A stretch of DNA of 64,000 bases from the NCBI RefSeq assembly GCF_014636865.1, contig NZ_BMER01000001.1:298718-362717 (forward strand), read 5' to 3'. Every line of letters begins with the position of its first letter. Within the stretch, counting starts at the first letter, position 1. The position numbers were made by a program, and so were the translations under genes. The notes beneath the pieces are model-generated. The model made no database searches. It saw only the letters and a list, made by a program, of their open reading frames with translations, and was not told where the DNA came from. The stretch is from Parapedobacter pyrenivorans. GTDB taxonomy: Bacteria; Bacteroidota; Bacteroidia; Sphingobacteriales; Sphingobacteriaceae. Below, in pieces: positions 10,320 through 20,733 of this stretch.

Positions 10320-12272
10320 ATGAATATCAAACTTTACCGTTCCGCAGGGAATTTAGTTTGCTTTACACTGTTGTTTATCGGCATGGTCAGCCAAAACAAG
10401 ACTGCCTTCGCTCGATCACCAACTCGACCACAAGCTGAATTTGACAAGCTAGCCAAAGCTTACCATTCGAATCGCATATCAGCGCAGCAGTATTTTGTTA
10501 AGGCCGATTCATTGACTCACCAGCTGTTCTCCGAGGGAAAGCACTTTGAAACCAAGGAACTGCTGGGTCTGCTCAGCTTATACGAAGAAATCGCTTGGAG
10601 CAACCCCGAGCATGGCCGTGCCCGCGCAAGCTACTTCTTCCTACTCTTTAACAACGCACGTATGTTCAAAAAGAGAGGTGCGTCCATGTATTATGCCGAA
10701 AAAATCACGGAGGAGCTTAAAAAACTGGGGCAAGAACATCCGTTGGTGGAACCGTTACAAAAAACTAAAATCTATCAGGAACTGCGGTTATATGACAAAG
10801 TCATTTCGGTATACGAAAATGAACGCAGCTACCTGGCAAGTTTGCCTGAGCTGCTGCAAGCGGATCGCGTGGATGAGTCGGTAGGCTTAAACGCGATGTA
10901 TATTTTGTCTCCCGTCTTAACTGGGTATGTCAAAATGAATGATACGGCATCGGTATATCAAACAGCATTGCTGGCAAAGCAAATTGGCACCGCGCTCCAA
11001 CGTAGCGACTCGATTTCCAGAACCCAGAAACTATACAATGACCTACTGATGATTGAAATGGCCCATTCCATAGCCAACTTTGAGCACAGATACGACAGCG
11101 TTGCCGCCATCCTGAATCGTATGGAAGCACTGAAAACAACCTATAAAGATCAGGCGACGAACTTTATCGACATCAACCTGATTCGTCTGCGTTTAGAAAA
11201 TTATCGCAATCTAAAGCATCCTGACAGTCTCCGTTTCTATCTTGAAAAATACGAATCTTCCCCCATTTTCGGTGACAGTCAGCGGGCAGATGTCGACGAA
11301 TTTACAGGCCAGCTACAGGCCATGCACGGTAATTATCAGGAAGCCTATGTATCGGTTACTAAGGCGTTGAAGCATGAGCGCGAACTGCAAATGGCGCTGA
11401 TGGCAGAATCAAGTGATCTCCTCTACGCGTATACCCAAGCAGAACATAACGAAATTGCCCTGCAAAAGGCAGAGAACGTAAAACAACAGCGAACGCTGTG
11501 GTTGATAATCATTTCATCTGCTGCAGCGATTATCGTGCTAGCCATTTATATGATCATGCTCCGCCAGAGCCGGAAAGCGAAAGAACAGCTAGATGCCCTC
11601 AACGACACGGCGAATACGCAGGTCATGGCGATGGAGGAAGCGAAGCACCAAGCGGTAAGAGACGAGCAACAGCGATTGGGCCAAGATCTACACGATGGCC
11701 TTTCCTCATCCATTGCAGGCATCAGGCACCAACTCGAAGTGATGTCTATGGATACCGACGATGCTTCATTGAAAAATAAGCTAGGCATATTGCAAACGGA
11801 GGTATCAAATGTTTACGAAGTGGCTAGAAACAAAAGTCACGAATGGTTCGCTGCCGCAGAAGAACGTGAGGAGCAGTCGTTTGCACGTCGAATTAAACTC
11901 CTTACGGATAGCGCCTTACCCGATAGCCACTACCACAAAGACATCCACATCGACGACCGTTCATTGGCACGCGTCAATGCAGATACCCGGATTGCCTTGC
12001 TTCGTATCATCCAGGAGGCCATCACCAATATCATCAAACATGCCAGGGCTAAAAGCGTGGGCATCCTGATTTATGAAGAGATTGATAATCTGCTATTGGT
12101 CATCAGTGACGACGGGAAAGGGTTAGGGGAAAAGAAACCGGACAATGGCAAATCAACGATGGGTTTACAATCCATCCGCCGTCGCGTTCTGTATCTCAAC
12201 GGCGAGACGAATATACAATCAACGACAAAGGGCACCGAGATAACCATCTCTATTCCGCTAACGACATCGTAA
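10320..12272 (+). CDS. TPR-type sensor histidine kinase (HisKA_3/HATPase)
   Basis: 650 aa. A signal-peptide-like N-terminus (LVCFTLLFIGMVS) is followed by ~350 residues of helical, TPR-like repeats predicted to be periplasmic. One membrane helix (~392-415, LWLIIISSAAAIIVLAIYMI) and a short coiled coil follow. The HisKA_3 dimerisation domain has the motif QDLHDGLSSS with phospho-acceptor His458. The HATPase domain shows N-box EAITNIIKHA, G1 DDGKGLG and G2 MGLQSIRRR. HisKA_3 kinases phosphorylate NarL/LuxR-type regulators, matching the gene just upstream. The next gene is a close paralogue 14 bp downstream, so the three are probably co-transcribed. The signal sensed is unknown. Confidence 0.9.
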   Translation: MNIKLYRSAGNLVCFTLLFIGMVSQNKTAFARSPTRPQAEFDKLAKAYHSNRISAQQYFVKADSLTHQLFSEGKHFETKELLGLLSLYEEIAWSNPEHGRARASYFFLLFNNARMFKKRGASMYYAEKITEELKKLGQEHPLVEPLQKTKIYQELRLYDKVISVYENERSYLASLPELLQADRVDESVGLNAMYILSPVLTGYVKMNDTASVYQTALLAKQIGTALQRSDSISRTQKLYNDLLMIEMAHSIANFEHRYDSVAAILNRMEALKTTYKDQATNFIDINLIRLRLENYRNLKHPDSLRFYLEKYESSPIFGDSQRADVDEFTGQLQAMHGNYQEAYVSVTKALKHERELQMALMAESSDLLYAYTQAEHNEIALQKAENVKQQRTLWLIIISSAAAIIVLAIYMIMLRQSRKAKEQLDALNDTANTQVMAMEEAKHQAVRDEQQRLGQDLHDGLSSSIAGIRHQLEVMSMDTDDASLKNKLGILQTEVSNVYEVARNKSHEWFAAAEEREEQSFARRIKLLTDSALPDSHYHKDIHIDDRSLARVNADTRIALLRIIQEAITNIIKHARAKSVGILIYEEIDNLLLVISDDGKGLGEKKPDNGKSTMGLQSIRRRVLYLNGETNIQSTTKGTEITISIPLTTS

Positions 12273-12286
12273 TACCGGAACACATC

Positions 12287-14107
12287 ATGTATGCACTAAA
12301 ATTTACAACTTCCTTACCCCTATTCGTTCTGATCTTTCTTTGTGCTAACCCAGCAAAAGGCCAAATCCAACAAATCCAAAAGGAGCTACACAGGCTACCT
12401 TTGTTCAAAGACAGCATCAGCCTGGTCAACAGTTTGAACCGCTTGGGGACACTTTACCGAACCAGAAATGCAGACAGCTGCTTTTACTATGGTATGGAGG
12501 CCAAACGTACAGCGACCACTATACGGTATCGGAAAGGACAGACAGATGCAGACCACTTAATTGCTTTTGCTTTATTTACAAAAGGACTGTACGCGGAATC
12601 GCTGGAACTGCTCAGCGACGTGCTGTCCCAGTATCAAAGACTTGGTGATACCGAAAAAATTGCTCTGGTCTATCTGGATATGGTCAGAGTTGAGAACAAA
12701 GGCATCTCTGACAGGGAAAAAATCACATCACTTTTGCTAAAAGCTATCGAAGCTGGAATAAAAACGGAAAACGACAGCATTATGTCAGAAGTTTATTTAA
12801 CCTATCTCTATCAAGGGCCAGACCTTTCTGAAGACAGCATCCGGTACTACCACGAGAAATCACGAGAAATTGCCAACCGCTATAAGGATGAAATCATGCT
12901 GATTGCCATTGATTCGTGGGAAGCAAACCAATTGGTTTCAATTGGTAAAAAGGAGGAAGCACTGCCCCTTATGAAGCAGTCACAATCCGATGCGAAGCGT
13001 ATTGGCAACACAAAGCTGGAGTTCAACTCACTCGCTACATTGATTAATTATGAGAATAATCCGGAAAAAAAACTTGAATATCTCTATAAGGCATATGAAG
13101 TGGCACAGCGTAGCGGCGACAAATCCTTAGAAATCTACATTTTAAACAATGCTTTAGAAGTTGCTAAACTACTGGGCGATAAAGACGAGATCATCAAAAT
13201 CTATGTGGAATTGGAAAAGTCGATGTCTGCGGAATGGGAAAGGTCGAGAAAATTTATGGGGGACTACGTCAAGTATAATGGCATACAACATGACAACAAG
13301 CTATTAAGTGAGAAAAATGCGCGACGGGCCCTTTGGCTGATAATCATTTCGGCTGCCGCATCGATTATTGTGCTGGCTATTTATCTGATCATGCTTCGCC
13401 GTAGCCGGAAAGCGAAAGAACAGATCGAGACCATCAACACTGCTGCCAACATGCAGATCATCGCCATGGAGGAAGCGAAACACCAGGCGGTCAGGGACGA
13501 GCAGCAACGGCTTAGTCAAGATCTTCACGATGGTCTTTCCTCATCCATTGCAGGCATTGGGCATCAGCTTGAAGTGATATCCATGGATACCGATGATCCC
13601 GCTTTAAAAAATAAGTTGGCCCAGTTACAAACGGAGGTTGCGAAGGCCTACGAAACAGCGAGAAATAAAAGCCATGAATGGTTCACTGCCGCAGATGAAC
13701 GTGAGGAGCAGTCGTTTGCGCAACGGATTAAGCTACTTACAGACAGCGCCCTACCCGATAGCCGTTATCATAAAGACATCCACATTGACGACTGCTCGGT
13801 ACTTCGCGTCAATGTGGATACCCGCATTACCTTGCTCCGCATCATCCAAGAGGCCATCACCAATATTATCAAACATGCCCGGGCCAACCGAGTGGGCGTC
13901 CTGATTTATGAAGAGGCGGATAACCTTATACTGATCATCAACGACAATGGGAAGGGACTGGGACAAATTAAAAGCGCCAACTTAAAATCAGCGATGGGCC
14001 TGCAATCCATCCGCCGTCGAACTCGATACCTCAACGGCGAAGCTAACATCCAGTCAGACAGCAATGGTACTGAAATAACGGTATCCATCCCTTTGCTCTC
14101 CGCTTAG
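12287..14107 (+). CDS. TPR-type sensor histidine kinase, tandem paralogue
   Basis: 606 aa, same architecture as its upstream neighbour: signal peptide, helical TPR-like sensor region, membrane helix (~349-371, LWLIIISAAASIIVLAIYLI), HisKA_3 motif QDLHDGLSSS with His414, and HATPase boxes EAITNIIKHA, DNGKGLG and MGLQSIRRR. From the membrane helix onward the two proteins are nearly the same. Their periplasmic halves differ strongly in sequence and length. This indicates duplication followed by divergence of the sensory part, or homogenisation of the kinase part. Both kinases could feed the same regulator. Confidence 0.9.
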   Translation: MYALKFTTSLPLFVLIFLCANPAKGQIQQIQKELHRLPLFKDSISLVNSLNRLGTLYRTRNADSCFYYGMEAKRTATTIRYRKGQTDADHLIAFALFTKGLYAESLELLSDVLSQYQRLGDTEKIALVYLDMVRVENKGISDREKITSLLLKAIEAGIKTENDSIMSEVYLTYLYQGPDLSEDSIRYYHEKSREIANRYKDEIMLIAIDSWEANQLVSIGKKEEALPLMKQSQSDAKRIGNTKLEFNSLATLINYENNPEKKLEYLYKAYEVAQRSGDKSLEIYILNNALEVAKLLGDKDEIIKIYVELEKSMSAEWERSRKFMGDYVKYNGIQHDNKLLSEKNARRALWLIIISAAASIIVLAIYLIMLRRSRKAKEQIETINTAANMQIIAMEEAKHQAVRDEQQRLSQDLHDGLSSSIAGIGHQLEVISMDTDDPALKNKLAQLQTEVAKAYETARNKSHEWFTAADEREEQSFAQRIKLLTDSALPDSRYHKDIHIDDCSVLRVNVDTRITLLRIIQEAITNIIKHARANRVGVLIYEEADNLILIINDNGKGLGQIKSANLKSAMGLQSIRRRTRYLNGEANIQSDSNGTEITVSIPLLSA

Positions 14108-14143
14108 CTGTTAGCTGATGTATCACGTGGCAAGCCCGGTGTA

Positions 14144-15445
14144 TTATTTCTGTCGGAAATACACCTCTACAGGCACTCCTTCAAAATCAAAGTTCTCGCG
14201 CAGTTTATTTTCGACGAAACGCTTATAAGGCTCTTTAATATATTGCGGTAGGTTACAGAAAAAGGCAAACATCGGCGACTTAGCTCCTACCTGGGTCACG
14301 TATTTGATTTTGATGTATTTCCCTTTGGTAGCCGGAGGTGGGTAATTTTCAATGATGGGCAGCATCACATCGTTCAACTTCGATGTTGATATTTTCTTCA
14401 CCTTGTTATCGTAAACCTTAGCGGCGGCTTCTATTGCTTTGAATATTCGCTGCTTCTCTGTCACTGACGTGAAGACGATCGGTACATCCGTAAACGGCGC
14501 GATCTTCTCCCGGATGAGGTCTTCAAACACCTTGGTCGTCTTGTTGTTTTTTTCAATCAGGTCCCACTTATTGACCAGGATAACCACTCCCTTCCGATTC
14601 TTCTCGGCCAAATGAAAAATATTGATATCCTGGGCTTCGATCCCCTCGGTGGCGTCCAGCATCATGATAACCACATCCGATTCTTCCAATGCTTTGATGG
14701 TGCGCATTACCGAATAAAATTCGATGTTTTCTTTTACCTTGGTTTTGCGCCGCAGTCCGGCAGTATCGATGAGGACAAAATCATGCCCGTATTGCTTGTA
14801 ATCTATGCGGATGGAATCCCTGGTGGTGCCTGCTACAGCTGTTACAATATTGCGTTCTTTACCCACCAACGCATTGATGAGTGATGACTTACCCACGTTG
14901 GGCCGACCCACGATGGCGTATTTTGGGCGCTCGTCTACTTCTTCCTCTTCCTGCTCAAAGTGCTCGACTACCTCATCCAATAACTCCCCGGTGCCGGACC
15001 CGGTCATCGACGATACGGGGTAGATTTCGCCGAGGCCAAAGCTGTAGAAAATACTGGCTTCCTGCTGCAGCAATGGGTGGTCTACCTTGTTCACTACGAC
15101 GAAGACCGGCTTCTTGCTCCGGCGTAGTACATCGGCTATAGCGTCGTCCAAATCGGTAATGCCCGTCTTTACGTCTACCATAAATAGGATGACGGAAGCT
15201 TCTTCAATAGCAATCAATACCTGCTCGCGGATCGCCGACTCAAATACATCCTCCGAGCCATGTACATATCCACCCGTATCCACTACCGTAAACTTCTTTC
15301 CGATCCATTCGCCCTGTCCGTAATGCCGGTCGCGCGTCACGCCACTGAAGTCGTCCACAATGGCTCTCCGGCTTTCCGTCAGCCGGTTATACAGTGTTGA
15401 TTTTCCGACGTTCGGCCGACCTACTATTGCGATGATATTTGCCAT
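14144..15445 (-). CDS. der: Ribosome-assembly GTPase Der (EngA)
   Basis: 433 aa, the usual Der length. Two tandem TrmE-Era-EngA GTPase domains are visible: the first with G1 [12 protein letters not shown] near the N-terminus and the second with [16 protein letters not shown] at ~180, each followed by DxxG (DTGG, DTAG) and NKxD motifs (NKVD, NKWD). A C-terminal KH-like domain runs from ~350. Der acts in late 50S subunit assembly. It lies 37 bp downstream of the GH3-family gene on the same strand, so it may be the last gene of the recJ-lptB-GH3-der run. Confidence 0.97.
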   Translation of the reverse strand: MANIIAIVGRPNVGKSTLYNRLTESRRAIVDDFSGVTRDRHYGQGEWIGKKFTVVDTGGYVHGSEDVFESAIREQVLIAIEEASVILFMVDVKTGITDLDDAIADVLRRSKKPVFVVVNKVDHPLLQQEASIFYSFGLGEIYPVSSMTGSGTGELLDEVVEHFEQEEEEVDERPKYAIVGRPNVGKSSLINALVGKERNIVTAVAGTTRDSIRIDYKQYGHDFVLIDTAGLRRKTKVKENIEFYSVMRTIKALEESDVVIMMLDATEGIEAQDINIFHLAEKNRKGVVILVNKWDLIEKNNKTTKVFEDLIREKIAPFTDVPIVFTSVTEKQRIFKAIEAAAKVYDNKVKKISTSKLNDVMLPIIENYPPPATKGKYIKIKYVTQVGAKSPMFAFFCNLPQYIKEPYKRFVENKLRENFDFEGVPVEVYFRQK

Positions 15446-15482
15446 AAGCGTACAAAGGTAAGGATAAGGAATGGTAAACGGA

Positions 15483-17000
15483 TTAAGTTCGGTTCAGTCG
15501 TTCCAAAATATCGTCGAGGTATGTGCGCTCGTTGGCCAGCCTCGGCACCTTGTTTTGGCCGCCAAGCTTGCCTCGCGACTTCATCCAACGGTAAAACGTG
15601 CCGTCCGGAACATTGTGAATGATCGGGAAACGCAGCGCCATGTCATTGAATCGTTTGGCATCATAATCTGAATTAACCTCGCGTAAGGTGGCATCCATTA
15701 CCTGGCAAAACTTATCGAAATCATCGGGTTGCTCCTCAAATTCGATAATCCATTCATGTGCACCCGCCTCGCTGTCTTTAAAATAAACCGGACCTGCCGT
15801 GTAATCACGGATGGTGGCTCCGGTTTCAGCACACGCACGCTTCAATGCATCATCAGCATTGTCCACGATGACTTCTTCACCAAAGGTATTGATATATTGT
15901 TTGGTACGTCCGGTGACCTGAATACGATAAGGGTGCAGGTTTACAAACTTGATCGTGTCGCCTAGCATATATCGCCATAGCCCCGCATTGGTAGAGATGA
16001 TAAGCGCATAGTTTCTTCCCAGCTCCACTTCATCGAGTCGCAATGTTTTGGGGTGCTCGTCAAACAGGTTTTCCATGGGTAGAAATTCATAGTAAATACC
16101 ATAGTCGAGCATGAGCAACAAATCTTCAGAATCGGATTGGTCTTGCAGGGCGAAATATCCTTCCGAGGCGTTGTAGTTTTCCAGGTAATACATGCTGTCG
16201 GATGGGATCAGTTTCCTGAAGTGCTCACGGTAAGGTTTAAAACTAACGCCGCCGTGGCTATAAAATTCGAGATTGGGCCACACCTCCAACAGGTTTTCCT
16301 TACCGGCAATCTCCAGCACACGCTTGGCCAACACGACATTCCATGTAGGCACCCCGGACAGATTGGTCACATTTTCGCGTAACGTAATCTGTGCCACCGT
16401 TTCTATTTTTTCCTCGAAATTAGGGTTCAATGTAGTTTCCAAATCAGGCGTGCGATGTATCTCTGCCCAAAAGGGGAGATTACGAAGGATGATGGATGAA
16501 AGATCTCCGTAGTACGAATCCGGATTGAAGCTGTTGATTTGGGAACTTCCACCTAGGACCACGGTTTTACCAGTCAGTATCTTGGTGTCGGGCCGATTAT
16601 GGCAATACACCGAAAGCATATCCTTGCCTCCCTGGTAATGGCAATCTTCTAACGCCTCCTCGCTTACAGGAATAAACTTACTGCGGTCTGCAGTGGTGCC
16701 GGATGATTTGGCAAACCATTTGATATCCGACGGCCAAAGGATGTTCTGTTCACCCTTGATCATACGGTCGATATATGGCTTTAGGCTATTATAATCCTGT
16801 ATTGGCACGCGCTCCTTATAGGTTTCGGGAGTTAGTATGGAGTTGTAGTCATATTTCTTGCCCCATTCGGTCGCTTCGGCCGTAGAGATCAGGCTTTGGA
16901 ACCATTCGTCTTGTACCTCATGAGGGTACTTCATGAAAAGCTCGATCTGATGGATGCGCTTCTTCATGATCCACGTAAATATCGAATTGATCAGGGCCAT
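15483..17000 (-). CDS. GH3 auxin-responsive promoter family protein (acyl-adenylate-forming fold)
   Basis: 505 aa, matching bacterial GH3-family proteins. The ATP/AMP-binding loop is visible as [18 protein letters not shown] (~100-117), and a second conserved region includes [13 protein letters not shown] and YIINTFGEE-like [15 protein letters not shown]. Plant GH3 enzymes conjugate amino acids to acyl acids through acyl-adenylates; the substrate of the common Bacteroidota homologue is not known. It is 16 bp downstream of lptB, an arrangement recurrent in the phylum. Start codon is ATG at 17000. Confidence 0.92.
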   Translation of the reverse strand: MALINSIFTWIMKKRIHQIELFMKYPHEVQDEWFQSLISTAEATEWGKKYDYNSILTPETYKERVPIQDYNSLKPYIDRMIKGEQNILWPSDIKWFAKSSGTTADRSKFIPVSEEALEDCHYQGGKDMLSVYCHNRPDTKILTGKTVVLGGSSQINSFNPDSYYGDLSSIILRNLPFWAEIHRTPDLETTLNPNFEEKIETVAQITLRENVTNLSGVPTWNVVLAKRVLEIAGKENLLEVWPNLEFYSHGGVSFKPYREHFRKLIPSDSMYYLENYNASEGYFALQDQSDSEDLLLMLDYGIYYEFLPMENLFDEHPKTLRLDEVELGRNYALIISTNAGLWRYMLGDTIKFVNLHPYRIQVTGRTKQYINTFGEEVIVDNADDALKRACAETGATIRDYTAGPVYFKDSEAGAHEWIIEFEEQPDDFDKFCQVMDATLREVNSDYDAKRFNDMALRFPIIHNVPDGTFYRWMKSRGKLGGQNKVPRLANERTYLDDILERLNRT

Positions 17001-17016
17001 GGTAATCGTTAGTAAA

Positions 17017-17751
17017 CTAAAGTTTCTTTCTCCTCAGCTCAAAATTCCGGCCTAAGTAAAATTTGCGGGCCATTTCATTCACCGCTATTTCCTCCGGTGT
17101 GCCGTCGAGCATGATTTTACCTTCTGTCAATAAGTAAGCACGGTCGGTGATGGATAGCGTTTCCTGCACATTGTGGTCGGTAATCAAAATCCCGATATTG
17201 CGGTGTTTGAGCTTGGAGACGATGGTCTGTATTTCTTCTACGGCAATAGGATCTACACCCGCAAACGGCTCATCCAATAGGATGAAGTTGGGATTTGCTG
17301 CTAAGGCACGCGCGATCTCCGTCCGGCGGCGTTCGCCCCCCGATAGCAAATCGCCTCGATTCTTTCGCACCCGATTCAAGCTAAACTCCGCCAGAAGTTG
17401 CTCCAGCTTTTCCTTCCGGTCTGCTTTATCCTGATGATGGATTTCCAATACGGCCATGATGTTGCTTTCCACAGACAGCTTCCTGAATACCGATGCTTCT
17501 TGCGCCAGATAACCGATCCCTTTCTGTGCCCTACGGTACATCGGATCTTCCGTAATCTCTTCACCATCGAGGTAAACATGCCCTTCATTGGGTTTGATGA
17601 GGCCAACGATCATATAGAACGATGTGGTTTTACCGGCGCCATTTGGCCCTAACAGCCCCACGATTTCACCCTGCGCCACTTCAAAGGATACATCGTTTAC
17701 CACGGTGCGTTGCCTGTATTTCTTGATGAGGTGTTCCGCTTTTAGTATCAT
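17017..17751 (-). CDS. lptB: LPS export ABC transporter ATP-binding protein LptB
   Basis: 244 aa ABC ATPase. Walker A is GPNGAGKTT, the signature is [17 protein letters not shown], Walker B runs into [13 protein letters not shown], and the switch histidine is in [11 protein letters not shown]. These, the length and the ERRR signature are typical of LptB, which powers extraction of lipopolysaccharide from the inner membrane with LptF/LptG. Its ATG abuts the TAG of recJ directly, indicating translational coupling. Confidence 0.95.
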   Translation of the reverse strand: MILKAEHLIKKYRQRTVVNDVSFEVAQGEIVGLLGPNGAGKTTSFYMIVGLIKPNEGHVYLDGEEITEDPMYRRAQKGIGYLAQEASVFRKLSVESNIMAVLEIHHQDKADRKEKLEQLLAEFSLNRVRKNRGDLLSGGERRRTEIARALAANPNFILLDEPFAGVDPIAVEEIQTIVSKLKHRNIGILITDHNVQETLSITDRAYLLTEGKIMLDGTPEEIAVNEMARKFYLGRNFELRRKKL

Positions 17752-19473
17752 CTAAATTCTAATATCCTTCACATTCAACTGCAAACTCCGCTTGTCACGC
17801 CACACATTTTCTTCTATCGTATAGCAGAGATCAAACTCCCGGCCAGCATTGATGGCGTCTACGTAGTCCGCCAAACCAAACCCGATACAATCAAAACTGG
17901 AAGTTCCTTCCTGCATCACGGTCATTTTAAGGTGGCTACCGCCCACCACCATCGCCATTCCATAAACCTGCACCTTTTTACTCATAAACAACGGAGCTTC
18001 ATTTTGTGGTCCGAATGGCTCAAATTGACGCAAAATACGGAAAAATTTGGCGTTGATTTCCGATAACTCCAGTACCGCATCAATATGCATCTCCCGTTGG
18101 AGCATATCGGGCAGGATGCTCGCTGCGACGACATGCTCGAATCGTCGCCGAAAGGATTCGACGTTTTCCGGTTTCATGGTAAGGCCCGCGGCATACTTAT
18201 GCCCTCCAAACTGATCCAGCAGATCGCTGCATGCACTTAGCGCTTCATACAGGTCAAATCCCACCACCGAACGGGCCGAGCCCGAGACATGTCCATTGGT
18301 TTGGGTCAACACCACGGTTGGGCGATAGTACTTTTCGGTTAGCCTCGTGGCTACGATGCCGATGACTCCTTTGTGCCAATCGGGTTGGAAAACCACTGTC
18401 GTTTTCTGCCGTTTCAGTGCTTCATCACCATCGATGATGGCCAACGCTTCCTCCGTAATACGCAAATCGAAGTCCTTCCGTTGCGTATTCTGAACGTCTA
18501 TGCTGGTGCTGTAAACTGCCGCTTCTTGCAGCGACTTGGAAACCAACAATTTCACCGCATCTTTGGCATGATCTATCCTTCCGGCCGCATTAATGCGCGG
18601 CCCAATCTGAAAAATAATATCATTTACAGTAAAATGGCCACTCCGGTGGGTAGACAGGTCGATCAGCGACTGTAACCCGCAACACGGATTGGTATTGAGC
18701 TTCTGTAGGCCGTAATGTGCGAGTACCCGGTTTTCGCCGGTAATGGGTACGATATCCGAAGCGATTCCCACAGCCACCAGATCCAGGTATTGGTAACACG
18801 TGTTGATGTCCATACTGTTTTTTTGGATGAATGCTTGGATGATCTTGAAACCAATACCACACCCAGGCAGTTCCTTGTAAGGGTATGGGCAATCGGACCG
18901 CTTGGGGTCCAGCACTGCTACGGCATCGGGCAGGCGATCACCAGGGAGGTGATGGTCGCCAATGATGAAATCGACACCACGCTCGCGGGCATAAGTCACT
19001 TTGTCCACAGCCTTGATGCCGCAATCCAATGCGATGATGAGTGTAAAGCCGTTTTCCGCCGCATAGTCGATGCCCTGTCCGGATATACCGTATCCTTCCG
19101 CGTAGCGATCAGGCAGGTAAAATTCCAAACCCGAATGAAACTGCCTGAAAAAACTATACACCACGGCTACGGCCGTCGTGCCATCCACGTCATAGTCCCC
19201 ATAAATCAACACCTTTTCCTTATTGCCGATGGCCTGCTCAATGCGTAAAATGGCTTTATCCATATCACGCATGAGGAATGGGTCATGCAGCGATGACAGG
19301 TCTGGCCGGAAGAATCGTCGCGCGTCTTCAAAGGTTCCTACTCCCCTACTTACCAAGAGTTCAGCCAATACCCTGTCGACACCTAGCTCATCGCTTAGTT
19401 TTTGTGTTACTGCCTCGTTACGGCAAGAAGCGATTGCCCATCTTTTTTGCATATGTTTCCTCAATAGAGCCAT
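17752..19473 (-). CDS. recJ: Single-stranded-DNA-specific exonuclease RecJ
   Basis: 573 aa. DHH phosphoesterase motifs are present: [12 protein letters not shown] (~80), [21 protein letters not shown], then [12 protein letters not shown] and, in the DHHA1 domain, [10 protein letters not shown] and [10 protein letters not shown]. The C-terminal OB-fold region is present to the stop. RecJ degrades single-stranded DNA 5'->3' in recombination and repair. Start ATG at 19473 ([12 protein letters not shown]); a second ATG seven codons later is possible. It is the first gene of the minus-strand run and has a 163-bp promoter region shared with the divergent MBL gene. Confidence 0.96.
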   Translation of the reverse strand: MALLRKHMQKRWAIASCRNEAVTQKLSDELGVDRVLAELLVSRGVGTFEDARRFFRPDLSSLHDPFLMRDMDKAILRIEQAIGNKEKVLIYGDYDVDGTTAVAVVYSFFRQFHSGLEFYLPDRYAEGYGISGQGIDYAAENGFTLIIALDCGIKAVDKVTYARERGVDFIIGDHHLPGDRLPDAVAVLDPKRSDCPYPYKELPGCGIGFKIIQAFIQKNSMDINTCYQYLDLVAVGIASDIVPITGENRVLAHYGLQKLNTNPCCGLQSLIDLSTHRSGHFTVNDIIFQIGPRINAAGRIDHAKDAVKLLVSKSLQEAAVYSTSIDVQNTQRKDFDLRITEEALAIIDGDEALKRQKTTVVFQPDWHKGVIGIVATRLTEKYYRPTVVLTQTNGHVSGSARSVVGFDLYEALSACSDLLDQFGGHKYAAGLTMKPENVESFRRRFEHVVAASILPDMLQREMHIDAVLELSEINAKFFRILRQFEPFGPQNEAPLFMSKKVQVYGMAMVVGGSHLKMTVMQEGTSSFDCIGFGLADYVDAINAGREFDLCYTIEENVWRDKRSLQLNVKDIRI

Positions 19474-19577
19474 TTTCTACTTGAACAATTTCTTTTAATG
19501 GTGTTCAAGAGGGCTTCGCCGTTCTCAATGGCGACCGAGCAGATCGATCAATTTGTTCCTTTATGCAACCCGTTAAA

Positions 19578-19608
19578 TTTGCAAAGAAGGCAAATTTAGC
19601 TAAGTTTG
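19578..19608 (+). promoter_or_regulatory. Bacteroidota-type promoter for the MBL hydrolase gene
   Basis: TTTG (19578-19581), then 19 bp, then TAAGTTTG (19601-19608). This is an exact match to the TTTG-N19-TAnnTTTG consensus of the phylum's primary sigma factor. It lies 28 bp before the ATG of the MBL-fold gene. Confidence 0.75.
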
Positions 19609-19636
19609 TGCACTACGAAGGGGTAAAGATAAAAAC

Positions 19637-20428
19637 ATGCAAGCACATTCCTTATTCGAAGGCTCATTTTCCGTAGATTCTTCCAAAAAGTTCGTTCCGT
19701 TTGACGCCAGTAAAGACAGCAAAAAAGATCGGCCGGGGTCGCTGTTCATCCATGTCCATCCATTCTTGATCGAATCGGCAAATGGATTACTGCTGCTTGA
19801 TACCGGCATCGGCTTCGCCGACAACGATGGCGACCTCCAACTGCGTTACAACATCCGGAAAGCTGGCTTTGAACCGAATAACGTCCGGTATGTACTGCTT
19901 TCTCACCTGCATAAAGATCATGCGGGCGGCATGGTCGTGGATCGAAATGGCACCTTCCGGCTTGCCTTTCCGGAAGCAGAGTACGTGGTACAGCGGGGCG
20001 AATGGGAGGATGCTTATAGCGGCAAATCCGACTCGTACCGAACGGAAATCTTTGACGTGTTACAGCGCAGCGGCAATCTCCTGTTGGTAGAAGGTAACGG
20101 CGTGCTGAATGACGAAATTAATTACGAAGTATCAGGAGGCCATACCCCCCATCATCAGGTCTTCCATATCCGTACCGGTGGCGAGCATTTCTTTTTCGGT
20201 GGAGACGAAGCCCCCGAGCCGGAGCAGTTTTTCCGCCAGTTTGCAGCCAAGTACGATTATGACGGGCGCAAGTCGATGGCGCTACGCCAGCAGTACTGGG
20301 ACCAAGGGAGTGTGGAAGGTTGGATTTTCCTGATGTACCATTCTACCAACATTGCCATCGGTAGGCCCGAAGTTAAGGAAAATGGGGAGTATCGGCTGGT
20401 CGATGCGGCTTCTCCAAAGAAAGCTTAA
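19637..20428 (+). CDS. MBL-fold metallo-hydrolase
   Basis: 263 aa without a signal peptide, so cytoplasmic. The metallo-beta-lactamase metal motif HLHKDHAGG sits at ~93-101. Further candidate ligands are the His of SGGHTPHHQVF and the Asp of FFFGGDEAPEPEQF. The fold covers glyoxalases, lactonases, phosphodiesterases and others; nothing fixes the substrate. A canonical promoter lies just upstream and a hairpin follows the stop codon, so it is probably monocistronic or loosely coupled to the next small lipoprotein gene. Confidence 0.85.
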   Translation: MQAHSLFEGSFSVDSSKKFVPFDASKDSKKDRPGSLFIHVHPFLIESANGLLLLDTGIGFADNDGDLQLRYNIRKAGFEPNNVRYVLLSHLHKDHAGGMVVDRNGTFRLAFPEAEYVVQRGEWEDAYSGKSDSYRTEIFDVLQRSGNLLLVEGNGVLNDEINYEVSGGHTPHHQVFHIRTGGEHFFFGGDEAPEPEQFFRQFAAKYDYDGRKSMALRQQYWDQGSVEGWIFLMYHSTNIAIGRPEVKENGEYRLVDAASPKKA

Positions 20429-20429
20429 T

Positions 20430-20453
20430 CAATCGAAAAAATTGGTTCGATTG
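20430..20453 (+). terminator. Hairpin after the MBL gene
   Basis: CAATCGAA (20430-20437), an 8-nt loop and TTCGATTG (20446-20453) form a perfect 8-bp stem beginning 1 nt after the TAA. There is no real T-run, so termination is uncertain. The arms resemble the AATCGATT operator-like motif seen elsewhere in the window. Confidence 0.4.
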
Positions 20454-20472
20454 TTGCCCCTACCTATCTATC

Positions 20473-20715
20473 ATGAAAAAAATAGTATTTTATTTGGCAT
20501 TATCGGTGAGCATTGGTGCTTTGGCATCGTGTGCCGCACATCCGCATGGGCGAGGAAATCGGGGGCTTCCACCCGGACAGGCCAAAAAGATTTTTGGCAC
20601 CAAATCCGCCAAACCTTTTGCACCAGGTCAGCAGAAAAAGAAAGGCAAAAAGCATAGAGGCAGTCATCACCGCCATGACGTTCATTATTTCAATCTTAAT
20701 CTATCCACCGATTAG
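20473..20715 (+). CDS. Small basic lipoprotein (80 aa)
   Basis: Lipoprotein signal MKKIVFYLALSVSIGALASC with lipid-modified Cys20. The mature ~60 residues are very rich in Lys, Gly, His and Pro (GLPPGQAKKIFGTKSAKPF, then APGQQKKKGKKHRGSHHRH). Short lipoproteins with the GLPPGQAKK motif recur in Sphingobacteriaceae with no established role. The high charge and His-rich tail could suit binding of nucleic acid, polyanion or metal, which is only inference. It ends 18 bp before the convergent EEP-family gene. Confidence 0.75.
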   Translation: MKKIVFYLALSVSIGALASCAAHPHGRGNRGLPPGQAKKIFGTKSAKPFAPGQQKKKGKKHRGSHHRHDVHYFNLNLSTD

Positions 20716-20733
20716 CCGTATGGTCGTCGTGGC

